Notes: generated by a model not told the origin, from the sequence alone. 42,251 nt of DNA from an uncultured Collinsella sp. (GCA_958447915.1 CAUDCB010000004.1:1-42251); one strand, 5' to 3'. Shown: positions 32,264 through 40,662, numbered from the stretch's first letter. A program made the numbers and translations.

Positions 32264-33397
32264 CTAGGCGGACTGCTCCTCGGCCTCCATCTCCTCCTCC
32301 GTCACGTCGTCGATCGGGACGAAGAGCGTGAACAGGAAGGCGAGGCCAAAGGCGAGCGCCAGCGAGATGCAGAAGGGAACGAACGCGCGGCTCATGAAGA
32401 CGGGCAGCGTGGTGAGCGCGGGCAAAGCGAAGGCGGTGCCGGCGCAACCGAACAGGCCTGCCACGGCGGAGCCAATGCCGCCGGCGACGCATGCGCAGAC
32501 CATGGGCTTCTTGAGGCGCAGGTTCACGCCGTACATCGCGGGCTCGGTGATGCCCAACAGCGTGGTGAGCGAGGCGGAGATCGCCTGGGAGCGGAACTTC
32601 TTGTTCTTGGTCTTGAGGGCGACGGCGAGCGCGGCACCGCCCTGGGCGAAGATCGCGCCGCCGAACAGGGCCATGATGGTGTCGAAGCCGTAGACTGCGA
32701 CGTTGTTCATCGCGATGGGGAACAGGGCCCAGTGCAGGCCGAGGATGACGAGGAACGGCTGGAACGCGCCGATCAGCGCGCCGGCGACGAGCGGCGAGAG
32801 GCTGTAGACGGCCTCGTAGCCCTGCGCGAGCCAGCCGCCCACGATGGTGCCGAGGGGGCCGAAGACAGCCAGGGTGAGCGGGACGATAACGATAATCGTG
32901 ATAGGCGGCGTGAACAGGCCGCGGAAGGTCTCGGGGATGATCTTGTAGCAGGCCTTCTGGACCCAGCTCGCGCAGTAGATGGCAAGAAGGATGGGGATGA
33001 CGGAGCTGGAGTACGTCGCCTTCGAGAGCTCGAGGCCAAACAGGTAGACGGGCGCGTCCGCCGCCATGATGGTGGTGATAGACGGATACACCAGGATGCA
33101 GCCGAGAAGGACGGCGGTCACCGTGTCAACATCGAAGCGCTTTGCCGAGGTGTAAGCAAGAAACACCGGGATGAAGTAGAACAGCGAGTCGGCCATCGCG
33201 TTGAGGATCGCATACGTGGTCGAGTCGTCGGTGACCATGCCCGAGACCTGCAGAAGCGTCAGGATGCCCTTGAGGATGCCGACGGAGACGAGCAGGTTGA
33301 TGATCGGGAGGAAGAACGAGGACAGCAGGTCGATGACCGCGTTGACGCCGCGCTGGAATGCGTTGGGCGTCTTTTCGGGGGCTTGCGTGGTTGTCAC
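32264..33397 (-). CDS. Stand-alone PTS EIIC membrane component
   Basis: This 377-residue membrane protein resembles the EIIC domain of glucose/beta-glucoside/sucrose-type phosphotransferase transporters. It has about ten hydrophobic segments, the PTS_EIIC-type YPSITTI region, and the conserved GITEPAMYGVNLRLKKP substrate loop (about residues 283-299). No EIIB (with its phosphocysteine) or EIIA domain is fused, and none is encoded nearby. It must therefore borrow EIIA/EIIB from elsewhere or work as a plain carrier. GTG start with an AAAGGAGAG site. It lies 39 bp after the dehydratase gene. Confidence 0.85.
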   Translation of the reverse strand: MTTTQAPEKTPNAFQRGVNAVIDLLSSFFLPIINLLVSVGILKGILTLLQVSGMVTDDSTTYAILNAMADSLFYFIPVFLAYTSAKRFDVDTVTAVLLGCILVYPSITTIMAADAPVYLFGLELSKATYSSSVIPILLAIYCASWVQKACYKIIPETFRGLFTPPITIIVIVPLTLAVFGPLGTIVGGWLAQGYEAVYSLSPLVAGALIGAFQPFLVILGLHWALFPIAMNNVAVYGFDTIMALFGGAIFAQGGAALAVALKTKNKKFRSQAISASLTTLLGITEPAMYGVNLRLKKPMVCACVAGGIGSAVAGLFGCAGTAFALPALTTLPVFMSRAFVPFCISLALAFGLAFLFTLFVPIDDVTEEEMEAEEQSA

Positions 33398-33436
33398 GGT
33401 TTCTCTCCTTTCTGGAGCGTCCTGTCAGACGCTGGC

Positions 33437-34963
33437 CTACATATAGTTGCAGATGTGCGGAAGGGCGGTCTCGGTATAGCCAAGGGCCTCGGCGCAGACC
33501 TTGCGGCCGTTGCAGACGGCGATGATGTCGTCGAGCATCCTATCGCGCATCTCCTCCATGGACTCGGGGCCGTAGATCGTCGGGCTCGCGTCGAGGTCGG
33601 TGTTGTCCCTCATGGCCTCGTAGGTGCGCTTGTTGGCAGTCAGGCGATACACGGGCGCGATGGCGTTTCCGGTGGGGGTGCCAAGACCGGTCGAGAAGAC
33701 CACGAGCTGGCAGCCGCCGGCGATGATGCCGCCCACGCTGGAGGGGTCGTTGCCGGGGGTGTCCATCACGACGAGGCCCTCGTGCGGATTGAGCTGCGCC
33801 GCGTACGGATAGACGGCGTTGAGGGGGCTGTGGCCTCCCTTGTGCACGCAGCCGAGAGACTTCTCCTCGAGGGTCGTGAGTCCGCCAGCCATATTTCCAG
33901 GGCTGGGATTGCCCTCTCGCATCTCGGCGCCAAACATCTGGACGTACTTCTCGTAGTCGTAAACGATCTTGAGGATGTCGTCCGAAACCTGCTTGTCCTT
34001 CGCGCGGCGGGCGAGGATGTGCTCGGCGCCAAAGAGCTCGGGCGTCTCGCACAGCACGGAGGTGGCACCATGGTTGACGAGCCAGTCGGAGACCTCGCCA
34101 ATCAGCGGATTGGATCCAAGGCCGCTCGAGGGGTCGGAGCCGCCGCAGTTGGTGCCGAAGATGAGCTCGGAGATGTCAGTGGGCTCTCGGACGCACCGGT
34201 CCGCCTCGGCGACCATCTTGCGGGCAAGGCGCGTGCCCTCCTCGATCGCCCTGATGGAGCCGCCGACCTTTTGGATGACCAGGGTCTCGACGGGCTCGTC
34301 GATCCGCTCGCGAATCGCGTCGACCACGATGTCGTTCTGGCAGCCCTCGCAGCCCAGGGAGACGCAAACGACGCCGTAGATGTTCGGGTTCGCAGCGTAG
34401 CCTGCCAAGGCCGCAATAGTCACCTTCTGGTCGCAGTCGACCTGCGAGCAGCCATTCTGGTTGTGGAAGGAGACGCAGCCCTCAACCGCGTTCGCGATCC
34501 TCTCCGTGGTGTCGGAGGCACAGATGCTCGTGGGAAGGATCAGGACGTGGTTGCGGATGCCGACACGACCGTCCGGGCGACGGTAGCCCATGAAGGTGCG
34601 CGTGCCCTCCGCGGACGAGGAGGTCTTGGTGGCGACGGAGTCGGTGTCGGCGACGACGGAGTCCTTCAGGTCGTCGGAGCTGGCGCAGTTGTGCGTATGA
34701 ACATGCTGCCCGCGCTTGATGTCCGTGGTGGCCACACCGATGAACTCGCCATACTTGACGACCTTCTCACCCTTGGGGATGTCCACGAGGGCAATCTTGT
34801 GGAACAGCGGGATGTCGTCGGTCGCGGTAACGCTCGCCAGCGTGCCGTCCGGCATGGGATAGCGGGCCTCGGCGCCCGCCTCCAGTTGGTAGGTGGCGAC
34901 GGCGACGTTGTCCCTCTGATCGATGACAACGGCGTTTTGGCCTTGGCTTACAACGTCTGACAT
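33437..34963 (-). CDS. Altronate/galactarate dehydratase-like enzyme
   Basis: This 508-residue enzyme belongs to the UxaA/GarD family, iron-dependent dehydratases that convert sugar acids such as D-altronate or galactarate to 2-keto-3-deoxy acids. The N-terminal part (about residues 12-95) is the SAF-type domain (PLFHKIALVDIPKGEKVVKYGEFIG, ending HTHN). The main domain follows with FMGYRRPDGRVGIRNHVLILPTSICASD, GCEGCQNDIV, FGTNCGGSDPSSG and AGGLTTLEEKSLGC. Length matches the full two-domain UxaA. It is the first gene of the operon, with AGGGAGG before the ATG. Which sugar acid it uses cannot be told from the sequence. Confidence 0.88.
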   Translation of the reverse strand: MSDVVSQGQNAVVIDQRDNVAVATYQLEAGAEARYPMPDGTLASVTATDDIPLFHKIALVDIPKGEKVVKYGEFIGVATTDIKRGQHVHTHNCASSDDLKDSVVADTDSVATKTSSSAEGTRTFMGYRRPDGRVGIRNHVLILPTSICASDTTERIANAVEGCVSFHNQNGCSQVDCDQKVTIAALAGYAANPNIYGVVCVSLGCEGCQNDIVVDAIRERIDEPVETLVIQKVGGSIRAIEEGTRLARKMVAEADRCVREPTDISELIFGTNCGGSDPSSGLGSNPLIGEVSDWLVNHGATSVLCETPELFGAEHILARRAKDKQVSDDILKIVYDYEKYVQMFGAEMREGNPSPGNMAGGLTTLEEKSLGCVHKGGHSPLNAVYPYAAQLNPHEGLVVMDTPGNDPSSVGGIIAGGCQLVVFSTGLGTPTGNAIAPVYRLTANKRTYEAMRDNTDLDASPTIYGPESMEEMRDRMLDDIIAVCNGRKVCAEALGYTETALPHICNYM

Positions 34964-34984
34964 GTTTCCTCCCTATGTCCACTT

Positions 34985-35014
34985 GAATAACGTTCGTATA
35001 TACGAACGTTATTC
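34985..35014. promoter_or_regulatory. 30-bp perfect palindrome, likely IclR operator
   Basis: AATAACGTTCGTAT joined to its exact complement, with one more matching base at each end, gives a 30-bp perfect palindrome. It lies 22 bp upstream of the dehydratase start and about 150 bp upstream of the divergent IclR gene. On the minus strand a TATACT -10 (35027-35032) lies just before it, which would put the palindrome at the start of the transcript, where a bound repressor would block it. Confidence 0.75.
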
Positions 35015-35162
35015 GTTATACGGAACAGTATAGATGAAATGCTAAAGACCTCACACGGGCCCGCCGCGAATGGTTTTGGTTGGCCGGTGAACGGTTGCTT
35101 TAAGGGGCACGCCGCTATACTTACGGGGAAAGTCTGGGCGTTAATGAACAAGGAGAGTTGCC

Positions 35163-35918
35163 ATGCCCTCGCGATATAATCCTGCTGGCCACCGTTCTAC
35201 CTTGCGGGTTCTATCAATCTTTGATGCCCTTTCGGCTACAAAGAGCGGACTTACCATGGCAGAGATATGCCGCATTGTCGGCGCTCCAAAGAGTAGTCTC
35301 TTCTCGATTCTGCACACCATGGCCGATTCAGATTACGTTAGTTATGACGAGACTACCGGTAGGTATTCGATTGGGCTTAAGACGTATCTGCTGGGCAAGG
35401 CATTCGATCGTGAGAGTGGGGGATTGTCCTCTTTTGAGACAGCTATGCGAAAGGTTGTCGCATCGTGCGGAGAGACCTGTCAGCTCGGTGTGCTCGACCA
35501 CGGTCGTGTCCTCTATATTTCGCGCGTTGATTCCCCCCAGCACATCCGTCTTTCATCGGAAATCGGTAAGACCCTTCCTGCACACTGCACGGCGATTGGA
35601 AAGGCGATTCTATCTCGATGGGATGAGGAGTTGGTTCGCTCACTGCTTCCTGTCCCATTCGAAAAAACGACTGAGCATGCGGTAAAACACATAGATGACC
35701 TGATGCGACAGCTCGAGGAGGTCCGACGGTGTGGTTTTGCATATGATCATCAGGAGATGGCAGAAGGGGTTGAGTGCATCGCCGTTCCCATAGAAAAAGG
35801 CGGGCGTCTCTATGGTTTAAGCGTTTCGGTCCCTGCGTATCGTTTTGACACTGAGGTGCAAAACGGGGTAGAACATGCGCTTTCTGATGCGAGGGACCAG
35901 TTGGAGCGCGTTTCGTAG
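35163..35918 (+). CDS. IclR-family transcription regulator
   Basis: This 251-residue regulator has an N-terminal winged helix (LRVLSIFDALSATKSGLTMAEICRIVGAPKSSLFSILHTM, about residues 14-52) and a C-terminal IclR effector domain (CQLGVLDHGRVLYISRVDS, LPAHCTAIGKAILS, GFAYDHQEMAEGVECIAVPI). IclR proteins usually sense small acids, and members such as KdgR control sugar-acid catabolism. It is divergent from the catabolic operon and shares the spacer with the 30-bp palindrome, so local control is likely. AAGGAGAG precedes the ATG, and a TATACT -10 with a weak -35 lies at 35095-35121. Confidence 0.92.
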   Translation: MPSRYNPAGHRSTLRVLSIFDALSATKSGLTMAEICRIVGAPKSSLFSILHTMADSDYVSYDETTGRYSIGLKTYLLGKAFDRESGGLSSFETAMRKVVASCGETCQLGVLDHGRVLYISRVDSPQHIRLSSEIGKTLPAHCTAIGKAILSRWDEELVRSLLPVPFEKTTEHAVKHIDDLMRQLEEVRRCGFAYDHQEMAEGVECIAVPIEKGGRLYGLSVSVPAYRFDTEVQNGVEHALSDARDQLERVS

Positions 35919-35976
35919 GCTTTTGTGCCGCAGTGCGCGGTGCGCGATTGCATAGTGATAACACGCCGCATTCATA

Positions 35977-36005
35977 TTGCCCCCTTGAAATGCTCGGTAT
36001 ATACT
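35977..36005 (+). promoter_or_regulatory. Probable tRNA-Gly promoter
   Basis: TTGCCC (35977-35982) and TATACT (36000-36005) are 17 bp apart and end 33 bp before the tRNA. The -10 lies in the loop of an inverted repeat AAATGCTCG / CGAGCATTT (35988-35996, 36009-36017), which could instead be the terminator of the IclR gene. Confidence 0.55.
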
Positions 36006-36038
36006 ATTCGAGCATTTAATTTATCCCAATGCGCAATT

Positions 36039-36113
36039 GCGGGCATCGCCAAGTGGTAAGGCATCAGCTTCCCAAGCTGACACTCGCGGGTTCGAGTCCC
36101 GTTGCCCGCTCCA
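36039..36113 (+). tRNA. tRNA-Gly (anticodon CCC)
   Basis: The cloverleaf is complete. The 7-bp acceptor stem is GCGGGCA/TGCCCGC and the D-arm contains AGTGGTAAGGC. The anticodon stem TCAGC/GCTGA holds the loop TTCCCAA, giving anticodon CCC, which reads glycine GGG codons. The T-arm is CGCGGGTTCGAGTCCCG. The 3' CCA is encoded (36111-36113). A strong terminator follows after 11 bp. Confidence 0.97.
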
Positions 36114-36124
36114 GTAAAAAGCAC

Positions 36125-36157
36125 AAGCACGGCACCATCACGGTGCCGTGCTTTTTT
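36125..36157 (+). terminator. Terminator of tRNA-Gly
   Basis: AAGCACGGCACC pairs perfectly with GGTGCCGTGCTT around a 5-base loop and is followed by a run of T residues. Confidence 0.92.
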
Positions 36158-36163
36158 CAATAA

Positions 36164-36440
36164 AGTGCCGGGACTCGAACCCGCCAGGGTGCGAGCGTTA
36201 AATAAACGCGAAGCGTTTATAGCGAGCAGGCAAGGTCGCCGATAGGCGACCGCAGCCGGTGCGGATTTGCGAAGCAAATACGCGGATGTCCCGTTGCCCG
36301 CTCCATCGAGCACGGGAGACCTCGGGAGCGTCGGATTCGGCCCGCTTTGCCCGCGCATGGGCGTAGGTTCGGGCGTGTCGCCTGAAGCCCAGTGCGTATT
36401 TGCTTCGCAAATACGCAGACGTCCTCATGCCCGCTCTATG
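36164..36440. repeat. tRNA-derived and hairpin repeat mosaic
   Basis: No gene fits this stretch. It begins with an inverted copy of 16 bases of the tRNA T-arm (CGGGACTCGAACCCGC, 36169-36184, against 36086-36101). Then come four compact hairpins: ATAAACGC-GAA-GCGTTTAT (36202-36220), GGTCGCC-GATA-GGCGACC (36234-36251), ATTTGC-GAA-GCAAAT (36265-36279) and GCGTATTTGC-TTC-GCAAATACGC (36394-36416). The third is followed by an exact 18-bp copy of the tRNA 3' end (GTCCCGTTGCCCGCTCCA, 36288-36305, against 36096-36113), and the fourth by a degenerate copy (GTCCTCATGCCCGCTCTA, 36421-36438). It resembles remnants of integration at a tRNA gene or small palindromic repeats. Confidence 0.7.
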
Positions 36441-36541
36441 CCACAAAATGTTAGGTTAATGCCTGCTGCCCATACTCGCGCCCGCGCACGGTACAATGGT
36501 TGGGTTACGACCAACGTGCCAATAACCAAAAAGGAGCCGCT

Positions 36542-37888
36542 ATGATCGATCGCTATACCCGCCCGGAGATGGGACACATCTTCTCCCTCGAGAACAAGTA
36601 CGCCATTTGGCAGGAGATTGAGGTCCTGGCCTGCGAGGCTCAGGCGGAGCTCGGCAAGATCGGTATTTCCAAAGAAGAGGCCCAGTGGATTCGCGACCAC
36701 GCCAACTTTGAGAAGGCGAAGGTTGACGAGATCGAGGAGGTCACGCGCCACGATGTCATCGCCTTCCTGACCAACATGAAGGAATATATCGACGCCGATG
36801 TTCCCGAGGGCGAGCCCAAACCTAGCCGCTGGGTTCACTATGGTATGACCAGCTCCGACCTGGGTGATACGGCTCTGTGCTATCAGCTTACTCAGGCGTG
36901 TGACCTGATTATCGAGGACGTCAAGAAGCTCGGCGTGATCTGCAAGCGCCGCGCCTTCGAGGAACGCAATACGCTCTGCGCCGGCCGCACCCACGGCATT
37001 CATGCCGAGCCGATGACCTTCGGTATGAAGTTTGGCTCTTGGGCGTGGGAGCTCAAGCGCGATCTCGATCGTCTTGAGGACGCTCGCAAGAACGTTGCCT
37101 TCGGTGCCATCTCCGGTGCCGTCGGCACCTACAGCTCCATCGAGCCGTTCGTCGAGGAGTACGTTTGCGAGCACTTGGGCCTGGTCCACGATCCGCTGTC
37201 CACGCAGGTCATCAGCCGCGATCACCATGCCTACCTTGCCGGCGTGCTTGCCACTACGGCGGCCACCTGCGAGCGCATCGCGACCGAGGTTCGCAACCTG
37301 CAGAAGACCGATACGCTCGAGGCCGAGGAGCCCTTCCGCAAGGGCCAAAAGGGCAGCTCCGCCATGCCGCACAAGCGCAACCCCATCACCATGGAGAAGG
37401 TCTGCGGTCTGTCGCGCGTCGTGAAGTCCAACGCCCAGGTTGCCTTCGATAACGTCGCCCTGTGGCATGAGCGCGATATCTCGCATTCCTCTGCCGAGCG
37501 CGTTGCCCAGGCCGATAGCTTTATTGCGCTTGACCACATGTTCCAGTGTCTCATCCGCGTTATCGACGGCCTGCAGCTGTATCCGGCTCGCATGATGGCC
37601 AACCTCAACAAGACTCGCGGCCTCATCTTCTCCTCTAAGGTGCTCCTTGCCCTCGTCGACACGGGCATCACCCGCGAGGACGCTTACGCTATCGTGCAGG
37701 AAAATGCCATGGCCACCTGGCACGAGGTGCAGGATTGTGTCTCTGGCCCCACCTTTAAGGAGCGCCTCGAGGCCGATCCGCGCTGCACCGTCAGCCAGGA
37801 GAAGCTCGACGAGATCTTTGACCCGTGGGACTTCCTCACCCGCATTGACACGGTCTTCGATCGCCTGGAGCAGCTGAGCTTCGAGTAG
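36542..37888 (+). CDS. purB: Adenylosuccinate lyase
   Basis: PurB catalyses two steps of purine synthesis, releasing fumarate from SAICAR and from adenylosuccinate. I chose ATG 36542 with AAGGAG just upstream, giving 448 residues; a longer reading from 36500 has no such site. The fumarase/aspartase-superfamily signature GSSAMPHKRNPI (about residues 281-292) holds the flexible catalytic-serine loop. HYGMTSSDLGDTA and CAGRTHGIHAEPMTFG are the other conserved blocks, the latter carrying the catalytic histidine. A TACAAT -10 at 36492-36497 may belong to its promoter. A terminator follows 43 bp after the stop. Confidence 0.97.
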   Translation: MIDRYTRPEMGHIFSLENKYAIWQEIEVLACEAQAELGKIGISKEEAQWIRDHANFEKAKVDEIEEVTRHDVIAFLTNMKEYIDADVPEGEPKPSRWVHYGMTSSDLGDTALCYQLTQACDLIIEDVKKLGVICKRRAFEERNTLCAGRTHGIHAEPMTFGMKFGSWAWELKRDLDRLEDARKNVAFGAISGAVGTYSSIEPFVEEYVCEHLGLVHDPLSTQVISRDHHAYLAGVLATTAATCERIATEVRNLQKTDTLEAEEPFRKGQKGSSAMPHKRNPITMEKVCGLSRVVKSNAQVAFDNVALWHERDISHSSAERVAQADSFIALDHMFQCLIRVIDGLQLYPARMMANLNKTRGLIFSSKVLLALVDTGITREDAYAIVQENAMATWHEVQDCVSGPTFKERLEADPRCTVSQEKLDEIFDPWDFLTRIDTVFDRLEQLSFE

Positions 37889-37930
37889 GGTTAGCCTAAT
37901 TCGACCGCTTGCGGATGCATTTCAACCTTT

Positions 37931-37965
37931 GGCGCCTTGCCCGTCTTGGGCGAGGCGCTTTTTTT
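37931..37965 (+). terminator. Terminator of purB
   Basis: GCGCCTTGCCC pairs with GGGCGAGGCGC (one G-T wobble) around a short loop and is followed by seven T residues. Confidence 0.9.
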
Positions 37966-38029
37966 ACTGTCGCATATGCGCCCGGGTAATAAAATGAACT
38001 TCGACTGCTGTTTCGATGAAAGGGGGCAC

Positions 38030-38866
38030 GTGCCCAGACGCATCAAGCGGGCCACCATCGTCTCGTTCGCGCTCATACTCCTTGTTGCCGTCTGTGCGGG
38101 CGCCCTGACGTATACCGTTCGAAGCAGTTCTTCCTCCTCGAATGAAGCCGACAGAGATCTCCCGGTGCTCAAGATTGGCGTTACGGATAATGACCCCTAT
38201 GTGTATGTCGATACCACAGGCGATTATGCCGGTATCGATATCGATATCGCCCTCGAGGCCTGCAAGCGTGCTGGAATCAAACCGCAATTTGTTGACATAT
38301 CTTGGAATGATCGCGATCGCCTGCTCAAAAACGGCGATATCGATTGTCTGTGGTGCGACTATTCGCCCAATTATCGCGAAGACGATTATTACTGGACTGA
38401 GCCGTATCTGACCGTGACAGTCTCGGTTGCCGCCAAGAAAACGAGTGGTATCAAGGGTTTGGCGTCTCTCGATGGAAGCAAGACCGTTGCGGTGATTGCG
38501 GGTTCGGTGAGTGAACGCCGATTGCTTGCCGGGGACCTAGGGATCTCGCCGGATGTGCATATCAAATCATATGGCTCTGCCGAACTCTGCAAAGCTGCCC
38601 TGGTCAAAGGTTATGTTGACTGTTGGATGGCGGACGTTCAATCGCTCGACCGGCTCGTCGCGCAGTATCCCGGTGTTTATCGCGTGTTTGCCGACAACGT
38701 TATGACAGTTGACCTGGGCGTTGCGTTTGAGAACAGCTATGAGGGGGAGTACGTCAAAAACCTCAATACCGTGCTGTTCGACATGGACCGAGATGGCACG
38801 ATTGAGCGCATTGTGGACAGTTACAAGGCAGGGGCGACGACAGGTAGGCAAGGAGCGGAATCATGA
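38030..38866 (+). CDS. Membrane-anchored solute-binding protein (SBP family 3)
   Basis: I chose GTG 38030, after AGGGGG, giving 278 residues; readings from further upstream run back into the purB terminator. A basic start (VPRRIKRA) and one hydrophobic segment (about residues 9-28) form an uncleaved anchor or signal, with no clear lipobox cysteine. The rest is a family 3 solute-binding fold of the type seen in amino-acid uptake and sensing: LKIGVTDNDPYVYVDTTGDYAGIDIDIALEACKRAG, CLWCDYSPNYREDDYYWTEPY and YVDCWMADVQSLDRL. No transporter permease or ATPase gene is nearby. Its stop overlaps the GGDEF gene start by 4 bp (ATGA), so it probably presents a ligand to that membrane enzyme. Confidence 0.87.
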   Translation: MPRRIKRATIVSFALILLVAVCAGALTYTVRSSSSSSNEADRDLPVLKIGVTDNDPYVYVDTTGDYAGIDIDIALEACKRAGIKPQFVDISWNDRDRLLKNGDIDCLWCDYSPNYREDDYYWTEPYLTVTVSVAAKKTSGIKGLASLDGSKTVAVIAGSVSERRLLAGDLGISPDVHIKSYGSAELCKAALVKGYVDCWMADVQSLDRLVAQYPGVYRVFADNVMTVDLGVAFENSYEGEYVKNLNTVLFDMDRDGTIERIVDSYKAGATTGRQGAES

Positions 38867-40662
38867 CAAATGATGAGCGCCGCTTGCATCGAAAGCATTT
38901 AGTTACCGCGGCTGTCGCCGTTGTGACCAGCATTGTCTTGTTGGGCCTGCTGTATACGATCGGCACGCATCGCTGCCTCGATAAGACGCTTGGGTTTGGC
39001 CGGGAAGCCATGGTGTTTTTACAGGCCGCCTGCGAAAAATATGACCGATATGAGCAGGGAAGAAAAACCGAGGCGACGCACAATTTGGATGCCGCGGTCG
39101 AGTCGTTTTCGACGTTCTTGCCGCCTGATCGCGTTGAGGTCAACGATGATCGTGTCGAGGAGTGCGTCCATACCGAGCACCTTTCGGGAATGCTGGTCAT
39201 GGACGCCGACGGCCATATGGCCGCTCATTACGATATCGACGGTCGCGATCCGCTGATGCTGTGGCGAGAGGAGCTGGCCTGTTCGTCGGTCGTATCGATG
39301 TATCGAGGCTCCAAGGTGTCCTACTCCACCGTCGTCGAGCGTCGCGATGTCGACTTTGCCGTGAGTGCCGTTCCGTACGGTGATGGCGTAGCGCTGGGGT
39401 ACCGATCGCTTGCGCCCGAGCCCGCCGATGATTATTCGTACACGATCGCCGACGTGCTCGTGAACAACACATTCCATCAGAGCCCAACGGTGCTCGTGAT
39501 GCGCGATGCACAAATCGTTTCTTCAAACGATTCGACCGTCGATATAACCCTTGCTCGACTTCTCGTCGATAGTGGAATTGACTGGAAAGACGAAGGACTA
39601 ACACGTGTCGAATATCGGGGGGCTACCTGGTATGCCGTGCGTGCGGCGTATAAGGACTACCGCCTGTTTGCGCTGTATCCCAAATCTGAGGTCATGTCTG
39701 GCAGGATCACATTTGTCGCCGCTGGCGTCTTGGTGAGCCTTGCGTTTTGGGTCGTGGTGCTGTTGGCTCGAAATATCGTTAACCACCGCAATTTGGTCGA
39801 AAAGGATAAACAGCTCGGCATTATCAATGCCATAAGCGCCATCTACGATTCGACCTTCCTTTTGCATCTCGACACCCTCGAGATCGAGGGGATCAATATG
39901 TCGCCGGCGATAGCGAAGATATTTGCCGAGCACAGCGAGGCATATGACTTTATGGACACGGTCTGCCGGGATATCGTGAGCCCCGAAAGCCGCGAAGCGG
40001 TCGTGGGGCTCGTAGATATAAGCACTCTTCGTGAACGTATGGAGGGCGTACCGTACTTGGCTGCCGAGGTGCGAGATTGTCGAGGCGCTTGGTACTCGCT
40101 ACAGGTTGTCCCCCAGCATCGCGATGAGCAAGGCCGGCTGGAGTCGGTCGTCGTGGCGACGCACAACATATCGATGGTCAAGCATGCCGAGGAGCTGTCA
40201 TACCAAGATAAACTGACGGGGCTTCGCAACCGCAACTATCTTGAATCGCGCGGAGATAGCCTGGTAAACGAGGACTTGCCCGTGAGCGTGATTATGTTGG
40301 ACTGCAATTATCTCAAGCGGACCAACGACATCTATGGTCACGAGATGGGGGATGAACTGCTGCGGCGGACGGCGTCCGTGCTGCGGCGGGTGGCTGGTGC
40401 GGATTATCTGCCGATGCGCCTTGGCGGCGACGAGTTTTTGCTGGTTTGCCCCCATACTGACAACGAGTCTGCGCTCGGGCTGGAACAGGATCTTCGTCTC
40501 GGTCTTGCCGCGGTAAGCGATGAGGCCCTGACGGTCAGCGCATCGATTGGCGTGGCGACCGTCGAGACGGCTGGAAACACGCTGGCCGATGTATATCGTG
40601 TCGCCGACCACAATATGTATCGGGAGAAGCGCACTGTCCACGCACAGGGTGCGGACTGCTAA
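38863..40662 (+). CDS. Membrane diguanylate cyclase with extracellular sensor
   Basis: This 599-residue protein should make cyclic di-GMP from two GTP. A first membrane helix (about residues 13-33) and a second (about 281-304) enclose an extracellular sensor domain of about 245 residues, cache-like in layout. A PAS-like region (about 330-440) follows, and the C-terminal GGDEF domain has DKLTGLRNRNYLE and the intact catalytic motif RLGGDEF (about residue 520). The protein overlaps the solute-binding-protein gene by 4 bp. No EAL or HD-GYP phosphodiesterase and no c-di-GMP receptor is visible in the window. The inferred role is ligand-controlled c-di-GMP signalling. Confidence 0.92.
   Translation: MTNDERRLHRKHLVTAAVAVVTSIVLLGLLYTIGTHRCLDKTLGFGREAMVFLQAACEKYDRYEQGRKTEATHNLDAAVESFSTFLPPDRVEVNDDRVEECVHTEHLSGMLVMDADGHMAAHYDIDGRDPLMLWREELACSSVVSMYRGSKVSYSTVVERRDVDFAVSAVPYGDGVALGYRSLAPEPADDYSYTIADVLVNNTFHQSPTVLVMRDAQIVSSNDSTVDITLARLLVDSGIDWKDEGLTRVEYRGATWYAVRAAYKDYRLFALYPKSEVMSGRITFVAAGVLVSLAFWVVVLLARNIVNHRNLVEKDKQLGIINAISAIYDSTFLLHLDTLEIEGINMSPAIAKIFAEHSEAYDFMDTVCRDIVSPESREAVVGLVDISTLRERMEGVPYLAAEVRDCRGAWYSLQVVPQHRDEQGRLESVVVATHNISMVKHAEELSYQDKLTGLRNRNYLESRGDSLVNEDLPVSVIMLDCNYLKRTNDIYGHEMGDELLRRTASVLRRVAGADYLPMRLGGDEFLLVCPHTDNESALGLEQDLRLGLAAVSDEALTVSASIGVATVETAGNTLADVYRVADHNMYREKRTVHAQGADC

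Noticed and set aside
32732..34960. 742-residue plus-strand ORF
   Set aside because: It is antisense to the EIIC and dehydratase genes, which have clear family motifs and ribosome binding sites.
36164..36184. Second tRNA on the minus strand
   Set aside because: Only a T-arm-like fragment is present; D-arm, anticodon arm and acceptor pairing are missing.
36164..36440. CRISPR array
   Set aside because: Units are few, unequal and palindromic, with no regular repeat-spacer pattern and no cas genes.
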